DNA from: Paralcaligenes ureilyticus
GTDB lineage: Bacteria > Pseudomonadota > Gammaproteobacteria > Burkholderiales > Burkholderiaceae_B
Reading direction: 5' to 3'
Assembly (NCBI RefSeq): GCF_004346225.1
Contig: NZ_SMAJ01000007.1
Coordinates: forward strand, 140,161 to 204,160
Length of the DNA stretch: 64,000 nucleotides
Shown here: positions 31,048 through 39,445 of the stretch, piece by piece
How the letters are laid out: the number at the start of each line of letters is the position of its first letter
How positions within the stretch are numbered: the stretch's first letter is position 1
Program-made: the position numbers and the translations under genes
Notes under the pieces: generated by a model
Databases searched by the model: none
Told to the model about the DNA's origin: nothing
Seen by the model: only the letters and a program-made list of their open reading frames with translations

Positions 31048-31108
31048 TTGCAAATTAAACTGTTATTTTGTACAGTACATTTTATGCAATAACTGTATTT
31101 AAAAACAG
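31048..31108 (+). promoter_or_regulatory. Tandem LexA boxes with embedded promoter
   Basis: Two CTGT-N8-ACAG sites at 31060-31075 and 31093-31108. A -35 TTGCAA (31048-31053) and -10 TACAGT (31071-31076) are 17 bp apart; the -10 is made by the right half of the first box, as at the radical SAM promoter. The second box would lie just after the transcription start. Two boxes predict tight, late SOS control. Confidence 0.82.
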
Positions 31109-31132
31109 TAGTCAATCACCTGCGAGGCACAC

Positions 31133-31306
31133 ATGAATACTTATCGCGCTCAAAGCGTTCCCGCCAAATGGCCATTTCCTCCCGGCAAAGGCCGCAAGAC
31201 CCCCAAGCTGTCCCTGGGTTCCATGGTGGCTGATGTCTGCCTGGTTGCGGTGTGGGGGGCCATGATTCCGGGCATGATGTGGCTAGGCGTTGCCGTAGGG
31301 TTCTAA
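31133..31306 (+). CDS. Small SOS-controlled membrane protein (57 aa)
   Basis: An open frame of 57 codons and a TAA stop, 24 bases downstream of the second LexA box, with a GAGG ribosome site five bases before ATG 31133. Residues 1-26 are basic and proline-rich (KWPFPPGKGRKTPK); residues 28-57 are almost wholly hydrophobic with several Gly, Met and Trp (LVAVWGAMIPGMMWLGVAVG), giving one probable inner-membrane helix with the basic end in the cytoplasm. I do not recognise the family. Small SOS-induced membrane proteins in other bacteria inhibit division (SidA) or depolarise the membrane (TisB); a similar role is inference only. Confidence 0.7.
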   Translation: MNTYRAQSVPAKWPFPPGKGRKTPKLSLGSMVADVCLVAVWGAMIPGMMWLGVAVGF

Positions 31307-31641
31307 CGCCGGCCTCCATGGCGGCCCCTTTGTAATGGCACCCCTTTGTACCGGCATCCCTTTGTACCGGCATCCCTTTGTAGCGGCACCCCTTGTGGGT
31401 GCCATGTCTATAGAGACTGGGGGTTCCCGAACACCCTCGTTTAGGTGTAGAATGTTGGGTTTTGCAAACATCATCCTCTGATGGCGGAAAAATTTACCGT
31501 GTGTTTTGACTGTAGTGCCTGATTTTTGACAAAAACGTTTAGGCAAATACGTTTGGCAAATACACGCGGTTTCGGCAAATGCGTAAACGCGCGAAGCGCC
31601 ACATACAAATCCGACCAATCATGATGACACCAGGAGTTCAC
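31307..31641. other. Leader region of rplS
   Basis: Holds the tandem REP fragment at 31329-31405 and then an A/T-richer leader before rplS. In that leader GGCAAATAC recurs at 31542 and 31555 with a variant GGCAAATGC at 31574. The rplS promoter must be here because no rpsP, rimM or trmD lies upstream; I could not assign -35/-10 boxes confidently. Confidence 0.45.
31329..31405 (+). repeat. REP copy with 16-bp tandem amplification
   Basis: TTTGTA followed by a ten-base half-hairpin occurs at 31329, 31345, 31361 and 31377, exactly 16 bp apart; only the last unit continues into the second arm (GTGGGTGCC) of the normal hairpin. The middle two units are identical (TTTGTACCGGCATCCC). Confidence 0.85.
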
Positions 31642-32031
31642 ATGAACCTACTCGCTATTCTTGAACAAGAAGAAATCCAGCGCCTGACCGGTGGTCAGCC
31701 CAAACCTGAATTCGCCCCTGGCGATACGGTTGTTGTCAATGTAAACGTGGTCGAGGGTGCGCGTAAACGCGTGCAGGCATACGAAGGCGTCGTTATTGCC
31801 AAGCGCAATCGTGGCCTGAATTCAGCCTTTATCGTGCGCAAGATATCCTCTGGCGAGGCCGTCGAGCGTACATTCCAGCTGTATTCAACACAAATTGCCA
31901 GTATCGAAGTGAAACGTCGTGGCGATGTGCGCCGTGCTAAACTTTATTACTTGCGTAGCCGTTCGGGCAAAGCCGCTCGTATCAAGGAAAAGCTGGTTCG
32001 TAACTCGGCTAAAAAGGCAGTTGCTGAATAA
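31642..32031 (+). CDS. rplS: 50S ribosomal protein L19
   Basis: Ribosomal protein at the 30S-50S interface, 129 residues. It begins [15 protein letters not shown] and has the conserved [16 protein letters not shown] and [17 protein letters not shown] segments. ATG 31642 has a good CAGGAG site; the frame open from 31579 is not needed. L19 normally ends the rpsP-rimM-trmD-rplS operon; here those genes are absent from the upstream side. An intrinsic terminator follows. Confidence 0.97.
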   Translation: MNLLAILEQEEIQRLTGGQPKPEFAPGDTVVVNVNVVEGARKRVQAYEGVVIAKRNRGLNSAFIVRKISSGEAVERTFQLYSTQIASIEVKRRGDVRRAKLYYLRSRSGKAARIKEKLVRNSAKKAVAE

Positions 32032-32059
32032 TCGGCCTGCTTCCCGGTACTAAGCAGCG

Positions 32060-32086
32060 AAGGCGCCCGAGTGGCGCCTTTGTTTT
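32060..32086 (+). terminator. Intrinsic terminator after rplS
   Basis: Perfect 8-bp stem AAGGCGCC / GGCGCCTT around CGAGT, followed by TGTTTT. It ends right at the next start codon (32087). Confidence 0.85.
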
Positions 32087-32839
32087 ATGGATTCCATGCC
32101 GCATCGTATTTATGGTCCTCGACGACAAGGCGTAGCCCGCCGGCCGGGTTTTGACCCCCAGACTCAGCCTGTGGTGCCAGCCTCCCAGGTGTTGCCGGCG
32201 CTCTTGCCCTCTACCCTCCAGCTTGATTTCATTTGCTCCGCGTTTGGCCGCGCTGTTGATTGGCAGGTCGAGCCCATATTTGCCGATTCATTTCGATCCG
32301 ATTTTTCCGACTGCAAAGATATTATCCGGGCGGCTGTGCTTATTCCGTTGGTGCAGCGTCCCGACGGTTTGCATGTCATTTTTACCCGGCGCTCCTCGCA
32401 TCTGCATGATCACGCGGGACAAATCAGCTTTCCTGGCGGCCGCATCGAGCCGTTTGATCGCGATGCCGTTGCGGCTGCCGTGCGCGAAACACAGGAAGAA
32501 ATCGGGGTCGAGCCTCAATATCTCAAAGTGATAGGCACCCAGCCGGGATACCTGACCTCCACGCGTTTTACCATGTTGCCGGTCATTGGCCAGGTTCTGC
32601 CGGGATTTTCGATTCATCCTGACAGCACTGAAGTCGCCGAGGTATTTGAAGTGCCTTTGCCGGCACTGATGGATCCGGCCGGCCATGTGATGCATCGGGC
32701 GCAATTGCCCGGGGGGGGCCATCGCCTGTATTTTTCTATTCCCTGGGGGCCTTACTTCATCTGGGGGGCGACCGCTGCGCTGATACGCAATTTATATCAT
32801 TTTCTGGCGGCGGCCCAGAATACGCCGGATCGTTCCTGA
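32087..32839 (+). CDS. Nudix CoA pyrophosphatase (NudL type)
   Basis: Hydrolyses CoA and its derivatives to phosphopantetheine and 3',5'-ADP. The 250-residue protein carries the NudL/UPF0035 signature HDHAGQISFPGGRIEP directly before the Nudix box (REtqEEIGV, near residues 135-145). The N-terminal 65 residues are variable. Starts at 32087 or 32096 are possible; both are very near the upstream terminator and lack a clear ribosome site, so a later start cannot be excluded. It converges on rsgA with six bases between the stops. Confidence 0.88.
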   Translation: MDSMPHRIYGPRRQGVARRPGFDPQTQPVVPASQVLPALLPSTLQLDFICSAFGRAVDWQVEPIFADSFRSDFSDCKDIIRAAVLIPLVQRPDGLHVIFTRRSSHLHDHAGQISFPGGRIEPFDRDAVAAAVRETQEEIGVEPQYLKVIGTQPGYLTSTRFTMLPVIGQVLPGFSIHPDSTEVAEVFEVPLPALMDPAGHVMHRAQLPGGGHRLYFSIPWGPYFIWGATAALIRNLYHFLAAAQNTPDRS

Positions 32840-32845
32840 ATCGTT

Positions 32846-33751
32846 TCAGTAGCTGCTTTTAGCTTCGTTTTCGGCCAGGATGCGTTTGTACAGGGCGTGT
32901 CGCTCGGGGGTAATGTCGCCGTGCTTCAGGGCGGCCAGTACGCCGCAGCCCGGTTCGTGGCGGTGCGTGCAGTTATAAAACCGGCAGTGGGCGATGGCCG
33001 CCGTGAATTCCGGAAAGCCTTGCTCTATTTCGTGTGCGCTCAGGTGGTACAGGCCAAAGGTCTGAAACCCTGGAGAATCGATCAGCGAACCCGTTTGCCC
33101 CGGCAGGCGATATAAGCGGGTGCTGGTGGTAGTGTGCTTGCCTGTGCCCAGCGCCACGGAATGTTCCTGGGTGTTGGCCCGGGCATCGGGGATCAGGATG
33201 TTCAACAGGGTGGATTTTCCCATGCCGCTTTGCCCCAGCAGTAGATTCGTGCGGCCCTCGATTTCGGGTAACAGCTGGCTGCGAACATGTGCGGGATCCA
33301 GCGCGCTGAGTTCGATGATACGTACGCCCAGCTTGGCAAGGCTGGCGAGCCGCTGGCGGGCAAGCGGTACGCCGCTTGCCAGGTCGACTTTGTTCAGGAT
33401 AACGAGCGGCTCGATGTCTGCGCTGCGCGCCGCGACCAGGGCGCGCCCGGTGATGTCATCGGAGAAGACCGGTTCGATGGCGATTACCAGCAACAATTGA
33501 TCCACATTGGCCGCGAACTGCTTCGTGCGCATATCGTCGGATCGGTACAGCAGGTTGCGGCGCTCCTCGATCTGGTCGATTGCGCCTTCATGGTCGCCTT
33601 GGGGGCTGATCTGTACAAAATCTCCAACGGCGGCGCCGGCCTTTTTGCCTCGCGGAAAACATTTGCGTACGCTGCCGTCGGCCAGTTCTACCGTGTAATG
33701 GCGCCCGTGGGCGGCAATGATGCGTCCTTGCAAGCGGGCTGCGCTAACCAT
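32846..33751 (-). CDS. rsgA: Small ribosomal subunit biogenesis GTPase RsgA
   Basis: Circularly permuted GTPase that checks late 30S assembly. Of 301 residues, an OB fold occupies about 1-75; the GTPase domain shows the permuted order with G4 (LNKVDL) near residue 140 before the P-loop GQSGMGKSTLLN near 183 and DSPGF after it. The C-terminal zinc site is CRFYNCTHRHEPGC. Its start overlaps the end of the upstream M48 protease gene by eight bases, so the two are co-transcribed. Confidence 0.95.
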   Translation of the reverse strand: MVSAARLQGRIIAAHGRHYTVELADGSVRKCFPRGKKAGAAVGDFVQISPQGDHEGAIDQIEERRNLLYRSDDMRTKQFAANVDQLLLVIAIEPVFSDDITGRALVAARSADIEPLVILNKVDLASGVPLARQRLASLAKLGVRIIELSALDPAHVRSQLLPEIEGRTNLLLGQSGMGKSTLLNILIPDARANTQEHSVALGTGKHTTTSTRLYRLPGQTGSLIDSPGFQTFGLYHLSAHEIEQGFPEFTAAIAHCRFYNCTHRHEPGCGVLAALKHGDITPERHALYKRILAENEAKSSY

Positions 33752-34988
33752 GTTTCAGGTGCTGGATGCGCAGCACGGCCGGCGGGTGGCTATCGTAAAA
33801 CGCCGAATGCAGCGGATCGGGAGTCAGGGTGGCGGCATTGTCGTCGTAGAGCTTGATCAGTGCCGCAATCAAGGGCTGGGCCGTGCATTGCCCGACGGCA
33901 TACCGGTCGGCCTGGAATTCGTCGCGCCGCGATAGCCAGCTTGCCAGTGGCGAGGCCCAGAACGTGAAGGTGGGCGTGACCAGGAAAAACAGGATCAGCG
34001 CCAGCGCGTCGTTGGGCCGCCCCAACTGCGGCAGTACGCCCAGCCCGGTATAAAACCAGACCTGCCCCGACAGCCAGTGCAGCAAGAGGAAAAACCCGAG
34101 GGCCAGCGCGAAGGTGACAAACATGCGCTTGATGATGTGCTTGTGCTTGAAATGCCCCAGCTCGTGAGCCAGAACGGCCTCTACTTCGTCGACGTTCAGA
34201 CGCGACAACAAGGTGTCGAAAAACACGATGCGGCGGCTTTTGCCAAACCCCGTAAAGTAGGCGTTGCCGTGCGCCGAGCGTCGCGAGCCATCCATCACGA
34301 ACAGGCCGCGCAGGGCAAAGCCGCAGCGCTTGGCGAGTGCCTGGATGCGGGCGGCGAGCTCGGGATTGTCCAGGGGGACGAATTTATTGAACAGGGGGGC
34401 AATAAGTGTCGGAAACAGCCATAAGACCAGCACGTTGAAAACCACCCAGATGCACCACGCCCACCATCCCCACCAGGCGCCTGTGTTGGCCATGACCCAC
34501 AGCACGAGCGCACACAGCGGCAACCCGAAAAGCAGCCCCAGCAACAGGCCTTTGACGCTATCGACGATGAATAGGCGGGGCGTTATGCGGTTAAAACCGA
34601 ATTTTGCTTCAAGCTTGAACTTGCGCCAGATGGAAAACGGCAAGCCGAGCAGGCTGACCGCCACCAGCACGCAGCCCACCAGCGCCAATTGGCGCAGCAT
34701 TTCGTTGTCGATGGCGTGGCCTAGCGCGACGTCCAGAAGCTGCAAACCGCCCAATAGCGTCAAGGCGACCAGTATGGCGGCGTCTGCAACGCGTTCGACC
34801 ATGCCCAACTTCGTTTTTGCCACCGTGTAGTCGGCGGCACGCTGGTGGCTGGGCAGGCCGATGCGGTCGGAAAATTCGGCAGGGACTTGCGCGCGTTGCG
34901 CCGTGACGTGCCTGATCTGGCGCGTTGCCAGCCACAGGCGCAGCGCAATATCGGTCAACAGAAAGGCGACAAACAGCAAGGTGAACAT
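33744..34988 (-). CDS. M48 family (Ste24/CAAX-protease-like) membrane metalloprotease
   Basis: Integral-membrane zinc protease of 414 residues with several hydrophobic segments (about 2-20, 65-90, 100-120, 150-205, 285-330). The catalytic motif [10 protein letters not shown] is near residue 278, preceded by the conserved [16 protein letters not shown], as in Ste24-type enzymes. Bacterial members are thought to act in membrane-protein quality control; a prenylated substrate is not expected. It is divergent from orn with about 50 bases between starts. Confidence 0.9.
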   Translation of the reverse strand: MFTLLFVAFLLTDIALRLWLATRQIRHVTAQRAQVPAEFSDRIGLPSHQRAADYTVAKTKLGMVERVADAAILVALTLLGGLQLLDVALGHAIDNEMLRQLALVGCVLVAVSLLGLPFSIWRKFKLEAKFGFNRITPRLFIVDSVKGLLLGLLFGLPLCALVLWVMANTGAWWGWWAWCIWVVFNVLVLWLFPTLIAPLFNKFVPLDNPELAARIQALAKRCGFALRGLFVMDGSRRSAHGNAYFTGFGKSRRIVFFDTLLSRLNVDEVEAVLAHELGHFKHKHIIKRMFVTFALALGFFLLLHWLSGQVWFYTGLGVLPQLGRPNDALALILFFLVTPTFTFWASPLASWLSRRDEFQADRYAVGQCTAQPLIAALIKLYDDNAATLTPDPLHSAFYDSHPPAVLRIQHLKHG

Positions 34989-35037
34989 AGGGGATAAGTG
35001 GCCGTGTGCGAAAATGACTTTTTTGAGGATGAATTAT

Positions 35038-35583
35038 ATGGCGGTTAATGATCAGCGTTTGGTTTGGCTCGATATGGAAATGACAGGGCTGGATCCGGAG
35101 AAGGAACGCATTATCGAAGTGGCCATCGTTGTGACCGAGCCCGATTTGACGCTGGTCGCGCAGGGTCCTGTACTGGTTATACACCAGAACGACGCTTTGC
35201 TCGATGCCATGGATAAATGGAATCAGTCCACTCATGGAAAAAGCGGCCTGATTGCCAAGGTCAAAGCGTCTACGCTGACCGAGGCGCAGGCCGAAGACCA
35301 GTTGCTGGCTTTTCTTGCCCAGCACGTGCCTTCGGGCAAGTCGCCATTATGCGGCAATACGATAAGCCAGGACCGTCGCTTCATGGTCAAGTACATGCCG
35401 CGGCTGGAAGCCTATTTTCATTACCGCAATCTGGACGTAAGCACGCTTAAAGAGCTGTCTTTGCGCTGGAAGCCCGAAGTTTATAAAAGCTTCGTCAAGA
35501 AAAGCCGCCACGAAGCGCTGGCCGATATTTATGAATCCATTGACGAGCTAAAGCATTATCGCGAGCATTTCATCAAGCTGTAG
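35038..35583 (+). CDS. orn: Oligoribonuclease
   Basis: DEDDh 3'-5' exoribonuclease that degrades dinucleotides including pGpG and is usually essential. The product is 181 residues, the same length as in E. coli. Exo motifs: [12 protein letters not shown] near residue 8, the Exo II region with [10 protein letters not shown] and the Exo III region with [10 protein letters not shown] chose ATG 35038 with AGGAT eight bases upstream; an in-frame ATG at 35029 would add three residues. Confidence 0.96.
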   Translation: MAVNDQRLVWLDMEMTGLDPEKERIIEVAIVVTEPDLTLVAQGPVLVIHQNDALLDAMDKWNQSTHGKSGLIAKVKASTLTEAQAEDQLLAFLAQHVPSGKSPLCGNTISQDRRFMVKYMPRLEAYFHYRNLDVSTLKELSLRWKPEVYKSFVKKSRHEALADIYESIDELKHYREHFIKL

Positions 35584-35631
35584 GGGGCGTTTGGCGTATT
35601 TGTCGATGCGGTCTTGTTTATCGACGGATTT

Positions 35632-35657
35632 TTGGCACCCACAAGGGGTGCCGCTAC
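35632..35657 (-). repeat. REP copy after orn
   Basis: Minus-orientation copy with stem GGCACCC/GGGTGCC; its reverse-strand tail is a run of A/T (CCAAAAA on the plus strand), so it could terminate transcription arriving from the TetR gene on the minus strand. Confidence 0.8.
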
Positions 35658-35718
35658 TTTTTGGCAGCTACCTAGGCGCCCGAAAGGCGCACAGGCGGCT
35701 TCACGATAGCTATTGAGT

Positions 35719-36450
35719 TCATGCGGGTCTCCGCTTGGATTTTGCGTTGCGGTTCCGGTCGAACGATGACGGCTCTATATGCTCCACGCCTAAGAATGTG
35801 CAAAGAAATCGTGCGACATGGGTTTCCATTTCGGGGCTGTCCAACCGAACAGGGCCAGGGTCATTGATAATGGAGTTGACGAGCAAGCCGTTGACGAACT
35901 GCATTGCTGTCTTTACGCGATGCTCATCGCATTCAATACCAAGCTCTTCCGTCCGCGAAAGCACATTTTCAGCAATTTGTGCGGAGCCTCGGTAACCCAG
36001 GCGTTTGAAGGGAGTCCACGCATCGGGCAGTGTGGAAGCGTGTTTGAAAGCTGCTCGATACAGGCCACGGTTGTCTCGATAAAGCGAGACCCAAAATGCG
36101 GACAACTTATAAAGTAGTTCCGGAAGTGATGCTTGCCGCGCATTGAGCCCGTCGAATAAATCCACCATATTTACATCGATCTCTGCGATTGCCATTTCCT
36201 GAATCGCGAGAAAAAAGCCTTCCTTATTCTCGAAGCGTCCGTAAAACGCTCCAACCGATGTACCGGCTTCCCGTACGATTTCGCTGATCTTCATCTCTTC
36301 CAGGCTGCCTGCCTGCAGCGCATTCCGTCCTGCTTGGAGTAGGCGGATCAGCTTTGCACGGCTGCGCGCTTGCTGCGCTGGGCGTACCGCCCCCGCTCCC
36401 GACCCGTCGGCAGCCCACAATCCTTCCAAGAACATATTTGAATCATTCAC
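35719..36450 (-). CDS. TetR/AcrR family regulator
   Basis: Repressor-type protein of 243 residues. The N-terminal helix-turn-helix covers about residues 28-72 (KLIRLLQAGRNAL ... ISEIVREAGTSVGAFYGRFENKEGFF), the usual TetR pattern; the C-terminal ligand domain is not recognisable. It is divergent from the Bug-SDR-CMD genes that start at 36976, so it probably controls them and itself from the gap between. A perfect 10-bp inverted repeat in that gap is a candidate operator. Confidence 0.85.
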   Translation of the reverse strand: MNDSNMFLEGLWAADGSGAGAVRPAQQARSRAKLIRLLQAGRNALQAGSLEEMKISEIVREAGTSVGAFYGRFENKEGFFLAIQEMAIAEIDVNMVDLFDGLNARQASLPELLYKLSAFWVSLYRDNRGLYRAAFKHASTLPDAWTPFKRLGYRGSAQIAENVLSRTEELGIECDEHRVKTAMQFVNGLLVNSIINDPGPVRLDSPEMETHVARFLCTFLGVEHIEPSSFDRNRNAKSKRRPA

Positions 36451-36975
36451 TATGCGGTTCCTATCTCAATACATGTTTCTCTCAGAATGCTTAGGCACGC
36501 AGCAAGCAGGTTGGCGGGTTGATAATTCAACCTGATGGGTGCTTCCTACCGTCGGCAACATACGAGCCGCGATGGCCACCGATAGGTGATGCTAGTGGCG
36601 TGCATTCTTGATTATAGGATCTCGGGTTGCCAGTTATGCGGCATTAATTCGTTGATCTGGCCGGCCTGGTGCGCCGTATTCCGGCTTATGCCACCAGAAA
36701 CGGGACCCGTGACGCACGTGGGTCGCGTCACGGGGGTGCTACCTGTAGCGACTACGGGTTACCCCGACTATAAAGCGGGGGCTATAGAAACTAGAATCCC
36801 GACATTAAATAAGAATATGAATTCTAATTCTATTTAAGCCATGACTTTCCGACTTCTCCTGAGCATTGGAGTTCTTAAGCGGACAGTCTGTTACACGCCG
36901 GGCACTTTCGGGAGTGCACAACCTTAGCAGTTGCTTAAAGAAAATTTCTTTTCCGATGACACATGGGGGTTCGAC
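36451..36975. other. Intergenic region between tetR and the Bug gene
   Basis: About 525 bp without a convincing gene; an 83-codon frame at 36586 has no ribosome site and no family resemblance. It contains a perfect 10-bp inverted repeat (36706-36715 and 36725-36734) and an A/T-rich stretch near 36800-36835 that may hold a promoter. Base composition is visibly lower in GC than the housekeeping part of the window. Confidence 0.45.
36706..36734. promoter_or_regulatory. Inverted repeat, possible TetR operator
   Basis: Arms CCCGTGACGC and GCGTCACGGG are perfect, with nine bases between (ACGTGGGTC). There is no T-run, so it is not a terminator on either strand. Its position in the divergent gap suggests an operator, without direct proof. 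Confidence 0.4.
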
Positions 36976-38055
36976 ATGCTTACCAGGTTCACAAGATATT
37001 CGCTTTACCGCTTAGCTGTCTGGTCATTTTATATTTCGCCGCGTGTTCTTGGTGGGTCCGCCAAGCCCTGGTGCTGGGGGGTGGCCGAAAGGCTGTTCAA
37101 ACGGGTAGCGTGTAGTTTGGCGATTGCCTTTCTAACTTGTTATGGCATAGCGGCAAAGGCCGAATATCCAACGGCTCCTGTCCGCTTCGTTGTAGCTTTC
37201 CCGGCCGGAGGCGGACTTGACATGACGGCACGTCTCCTTGCGCAGAAGCTCTCGGAATACTGGAAGCAGCCTGTTGTGGTGGACAACCGTCCAGGGGCAA
37301 GCGGAATGATAGGAGCTGGAGCGGTGGCTCGCTCGGCCAATGATGGTTATACGCTTCTCATTGGGTCTCCTGCCGAGATCGCCATCAATCCCGCCCTTTA
37401 TCCCAAGATGGCCTACGACCCTTTTAAGGATCTGGCCCCTATATCTCCCGTTGCAAAGTTTCCTTTGCTAGTGGTCGCGAATACGCAGTCCTCGTTGAAG
37501 TCATTCAAAGACTTGGCTGCTCAATCCCGCGATGCGAAAGACGGGGTTGCCTTCGCGACAAGCGGTATTGGAAGCATGCAGCAATTGGTTGGCGAATGGC
37601 TGAAACGTAATGCAGACATAAATCTTCTCCATGTCCCTTACAAGGGAACCGGCCCTGCGATGAACGACTTGTTAGGCGGTCAGATCCCGGTAGCGGTAAT
37701 GGGACTCGCTCCGCTGATTCCGCACATAAAGGCAGGAAACCTGCGAGCGCTCGCAATCACTTCGAGTGAACGCAATCCCGCGGTTCCGAACGTGCCCACT
37801 CTCAAGGAGCTCGGCTACGATTTTGAATCGACTATCTGGTTTGGCGTATTCGCGCCGGAGGGTACGCCTAAGGAAGTCATTCGGAAAATTGGGCAAGATC
37901 TGCGAGTCGTACTGGCCGATAAAGGAGTTGAGGAACAAATGCTAAAGCTCGGAGGGGAAACCGCGAGCGCAAGCCCGGAAGAGTTCACGAGCTTTATTTC
38001 GGACGAGTTCGCCAAGTACTCGAAAATCATTAAGGATGCAAACATCAAAATGTAG
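36976..38055 (+). CDS. Bug/TctC-type periplasmic binding protein
   Basis: Tripartite-tricarboxylate-type solute receptor, about 359 residues from ATG 36976. After an unusually long N-terminal part there is a hydrophobic signal (ACSLAIAFLTCYGIAAKAEYP) and the mature Bug fold: VRFVVAFPAGGGLDMTARLL, VVVDNRPGASGMIGA and HVPYKGTGPAMNDLLGGQIPV. The family binds carboxylates or related small acids in Burkholderiales; the ligand is unknown. No membrane components (TctA/TctB) are near, which is common for these orphan receptors. Starts at 36931 (TTG) or further inside remain possible. Confidence 0.88.
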   Translation: MLTRFTRYSLYRLAVWSFYISPRVLGGSAKPWCWGVAERLFKRVACSLAIAFLTCYGIAAKAEYPTAPVRFVVAFPAGGGLDMTARLLAQKLSEYWKQPVVVDNRPGASGMIGAGAVARSANDGYTLLIGSPAEIAINPALYPKMAYDPFKDLAPISPVAKFPLLVVANTQSSLKSFKDLAAQSRDAKDGVAFATSGIGSMQQLVGEWLKRNADINLLHVPYKGTGPAMNDLLGGQIPVAVMGLAPLIPHIKAGNLRALAITSSERNPAVPNVPTLKELGYDFESTIWFGVFAPEGTPKEVIRKIGQDLRVVLADKGVEEQMLKLGGETASASPEEFTSFISDEFAKYSKIIKDANIKM

Positions 38056-38090
38056 TGACCTGAAATCAGGTCGAAACTTAGGGAGGAGCT

Positions 38091-38939
38091 ATGCGTCTTT
38101 TAAATAAAGTTTCGCTCATCACGGGCGCAGGTAAGGGGATAGGAAAGTCGATCGCGGATGCGTTTGCGGCTGAGGGCGCGCGCGTGCTCATCGCGGATCG
38201 TGACGAGGCTGCAGCGCATGCTGCGGCAGCCAGTATAGTTGCACGAGGTGGAGTGGCCCATCCTGTTATCTGCGATATTGGAAGCGAGGAAGACGTCAAT
38301 GCAATGATTGATGCGGCGACTAGCCACTTCGGCACCATAGACGTGCTTGTATGCAATGCGGGCTTGGGTTTTCATCGGCCCTTGCTGGATATCGAATTAG
38401 CCGATTGGGAACGGATTCTTCGAATCAATTTGACAGGCACTTTTTTATGCGTCCAGCGAGCAGCGCGAATTATGAGCGGCAAAGGCTCAGGCAATATCAT
38501 AATCATCGGCTCGACCTCCGGACAAAAGGGCGCAATGGCGCGATCCGCGTATGGGGTATCGAAGGCCGGAGTTCTGCAGCTGGCGCGTATAGCAGCGACG
38601 GAGCTCGCCCCCTTGGGTATTCGAACCAATGCCATTGCTCCCGGCCCAATTACAACTACGCTTTCCAACTCCAATCACACACCTGAGCAGCGCCGTGCGT
38701 ACCTGGAACGCATACCAATGGGCCGATACGGTGAGGCGCCGGAGGTCGCCGCAGCCGCAGTCTTTCTAGCAAGCGAAGAATCAAGCTACATAAACGGACA
38801 CATCCTGAATGTGGACGGTGGCTTGAACGAGGCAGGCCTAATGTTCAGGCCAAGCGGTGCGCCGTCTTTTGAGCCGGGGGCCGACCATTCGGGCCGTCAA
38901 GTTGGGAGCCCGACGAGCGGATTTGTCGACAGGTTATGA
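38091..38939 (+). CDS. Short-chain dehydrogenase/reductase
   Basis: Classical SDR of 282 residues: cofactor motif TGAGKGIGKSIA near residue 11, CNAGLG near residue 88, and catalytic S-Y-K with GSTSG and YGVSK near residue 155. The C-terminus has the usual SSYINGHILNVDGGLNEAG followed by about 30 extra residues. ATG 38091 has a strong GGAGGAG site. It lies 35 bases after the Bug gene. Likely oxidises or reduces a hydroxy/keto group of the imported compound; the substrate is not known. Confidence 0.88.
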   Translation: MRLLNKVSLITGAGKGIGKSIADAFAAEGARVLIADRDEAAAHAAAASIVARGGVAHPVICDIGSEEDVNAMIDAATSHFGTIDVLVCNAGLGFHRPLLDIELADWERILRINLTGTFLCVQRAARIMSGKGSGNIIIIGSTSGQKGAMARSAYGVSKAGVLQLARIAATELAPLGIRTNAIAPGPITTTLSNSNHTPEQRRAYLERIPMGRYGEAPEVAAAAVFLASEESSYINGHILNVDGGLNEAGLMFRPSGAPSFEPGADHSGRQVGSPTSGFVDRL

Positions 38940-39016
38940 CTTGGTAGTATTGAGTGTCCCTTGCCTCTGGCAGTGACAACATCGAGTTGCAATGATAAAA
39001 CCCAAAAGGAGGGGTA

Positions 39017-39394
39017 ATGACCGAAGACGAGCGTTATGACAGAGGGCTGCAAATCCGAAAAGAAGTGATGGGGGCCGCGAATATCGAGCAGCGTTTGGCA
39101 AGTGATTCTGAATTCATGAGGCCCTTGCACGATATGATTTCTTCTTGGGCGTACGGCGAGGTATGGGCACGAGAAGGTTTGAGTCGATCCGTCCGCAGCC
39201 TATTGGTTATTGCAATGATGGCGGCGACGGGCCGTCCCCATGAGCTACGTGCTCACTTAATGGGTGCATTAAACAATGGATGTACGCAAGGAGAGATCCA
39301 AGAGGTACTGTTACAGGTTGCTGTGTATTGTGGGTTCCCTGCATCGCTGGATGCGCACAGAATAGCCGAGCAGGTTTTCCGCGATCACGCTTAG
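39017..39394 (+). CDS. Carboxymuconolactone decarboxylase family protein
   Basis: All-alpha protein of 125 residues resembling PcaC, with RPHELRAHLMGALNNGCTQGEIQEVLLQ in the core. It lacks the CxxC pair of AhpD peroxidases, so a decarboxylase or lactone-handling role fits better. ATG 39017 follows AGGAGGGG. It appears to be the last gene of the Bug-SDR-CMD set, and a REP copy with a T-run follows 17 bases later. Confidence 0.85.
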   Translation: MTEDERYDRGLQIRKEVMGAANIEQRLASDSEFMRPLHDMISSWAYGEVWAREGLSRSVRSLLVIAMMAATGRPHELRAHLMGALNNGCTQGEIQEVLLQVAVYCGFPASLDAHRIAEQVFRDHA

Positions 39395-39409
39395 GGGCGC
39401 TTTAATTTT

Positions 39410-39445
39410 GTTGTAGTGGCAGCCCTTGTGGCTGCCATTTTTATT
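39410..39445 (+). repeat. REP copy acting as likely terminator
   Basis: Plus-orientation copy, head GTAGTGGC, stem GGCAGCC/GGCTGCC, followed by ATTTTTATT. This is the last REP before a 16-kb stretch without any. Confidence 0.82.

Noticed and set aside
35676..35690. GCGCC-CGAAA-GGCGC hairpin after orn as a terminator
   Set aside because: No T-run on either strand follows the stem.
36586..36837. 83-codon ORF between tetR and the Bug gene
   Set aside because: No ribosome site and no recognisable family, and it reads through the inverted repeat; better seen as regulatory DNA.
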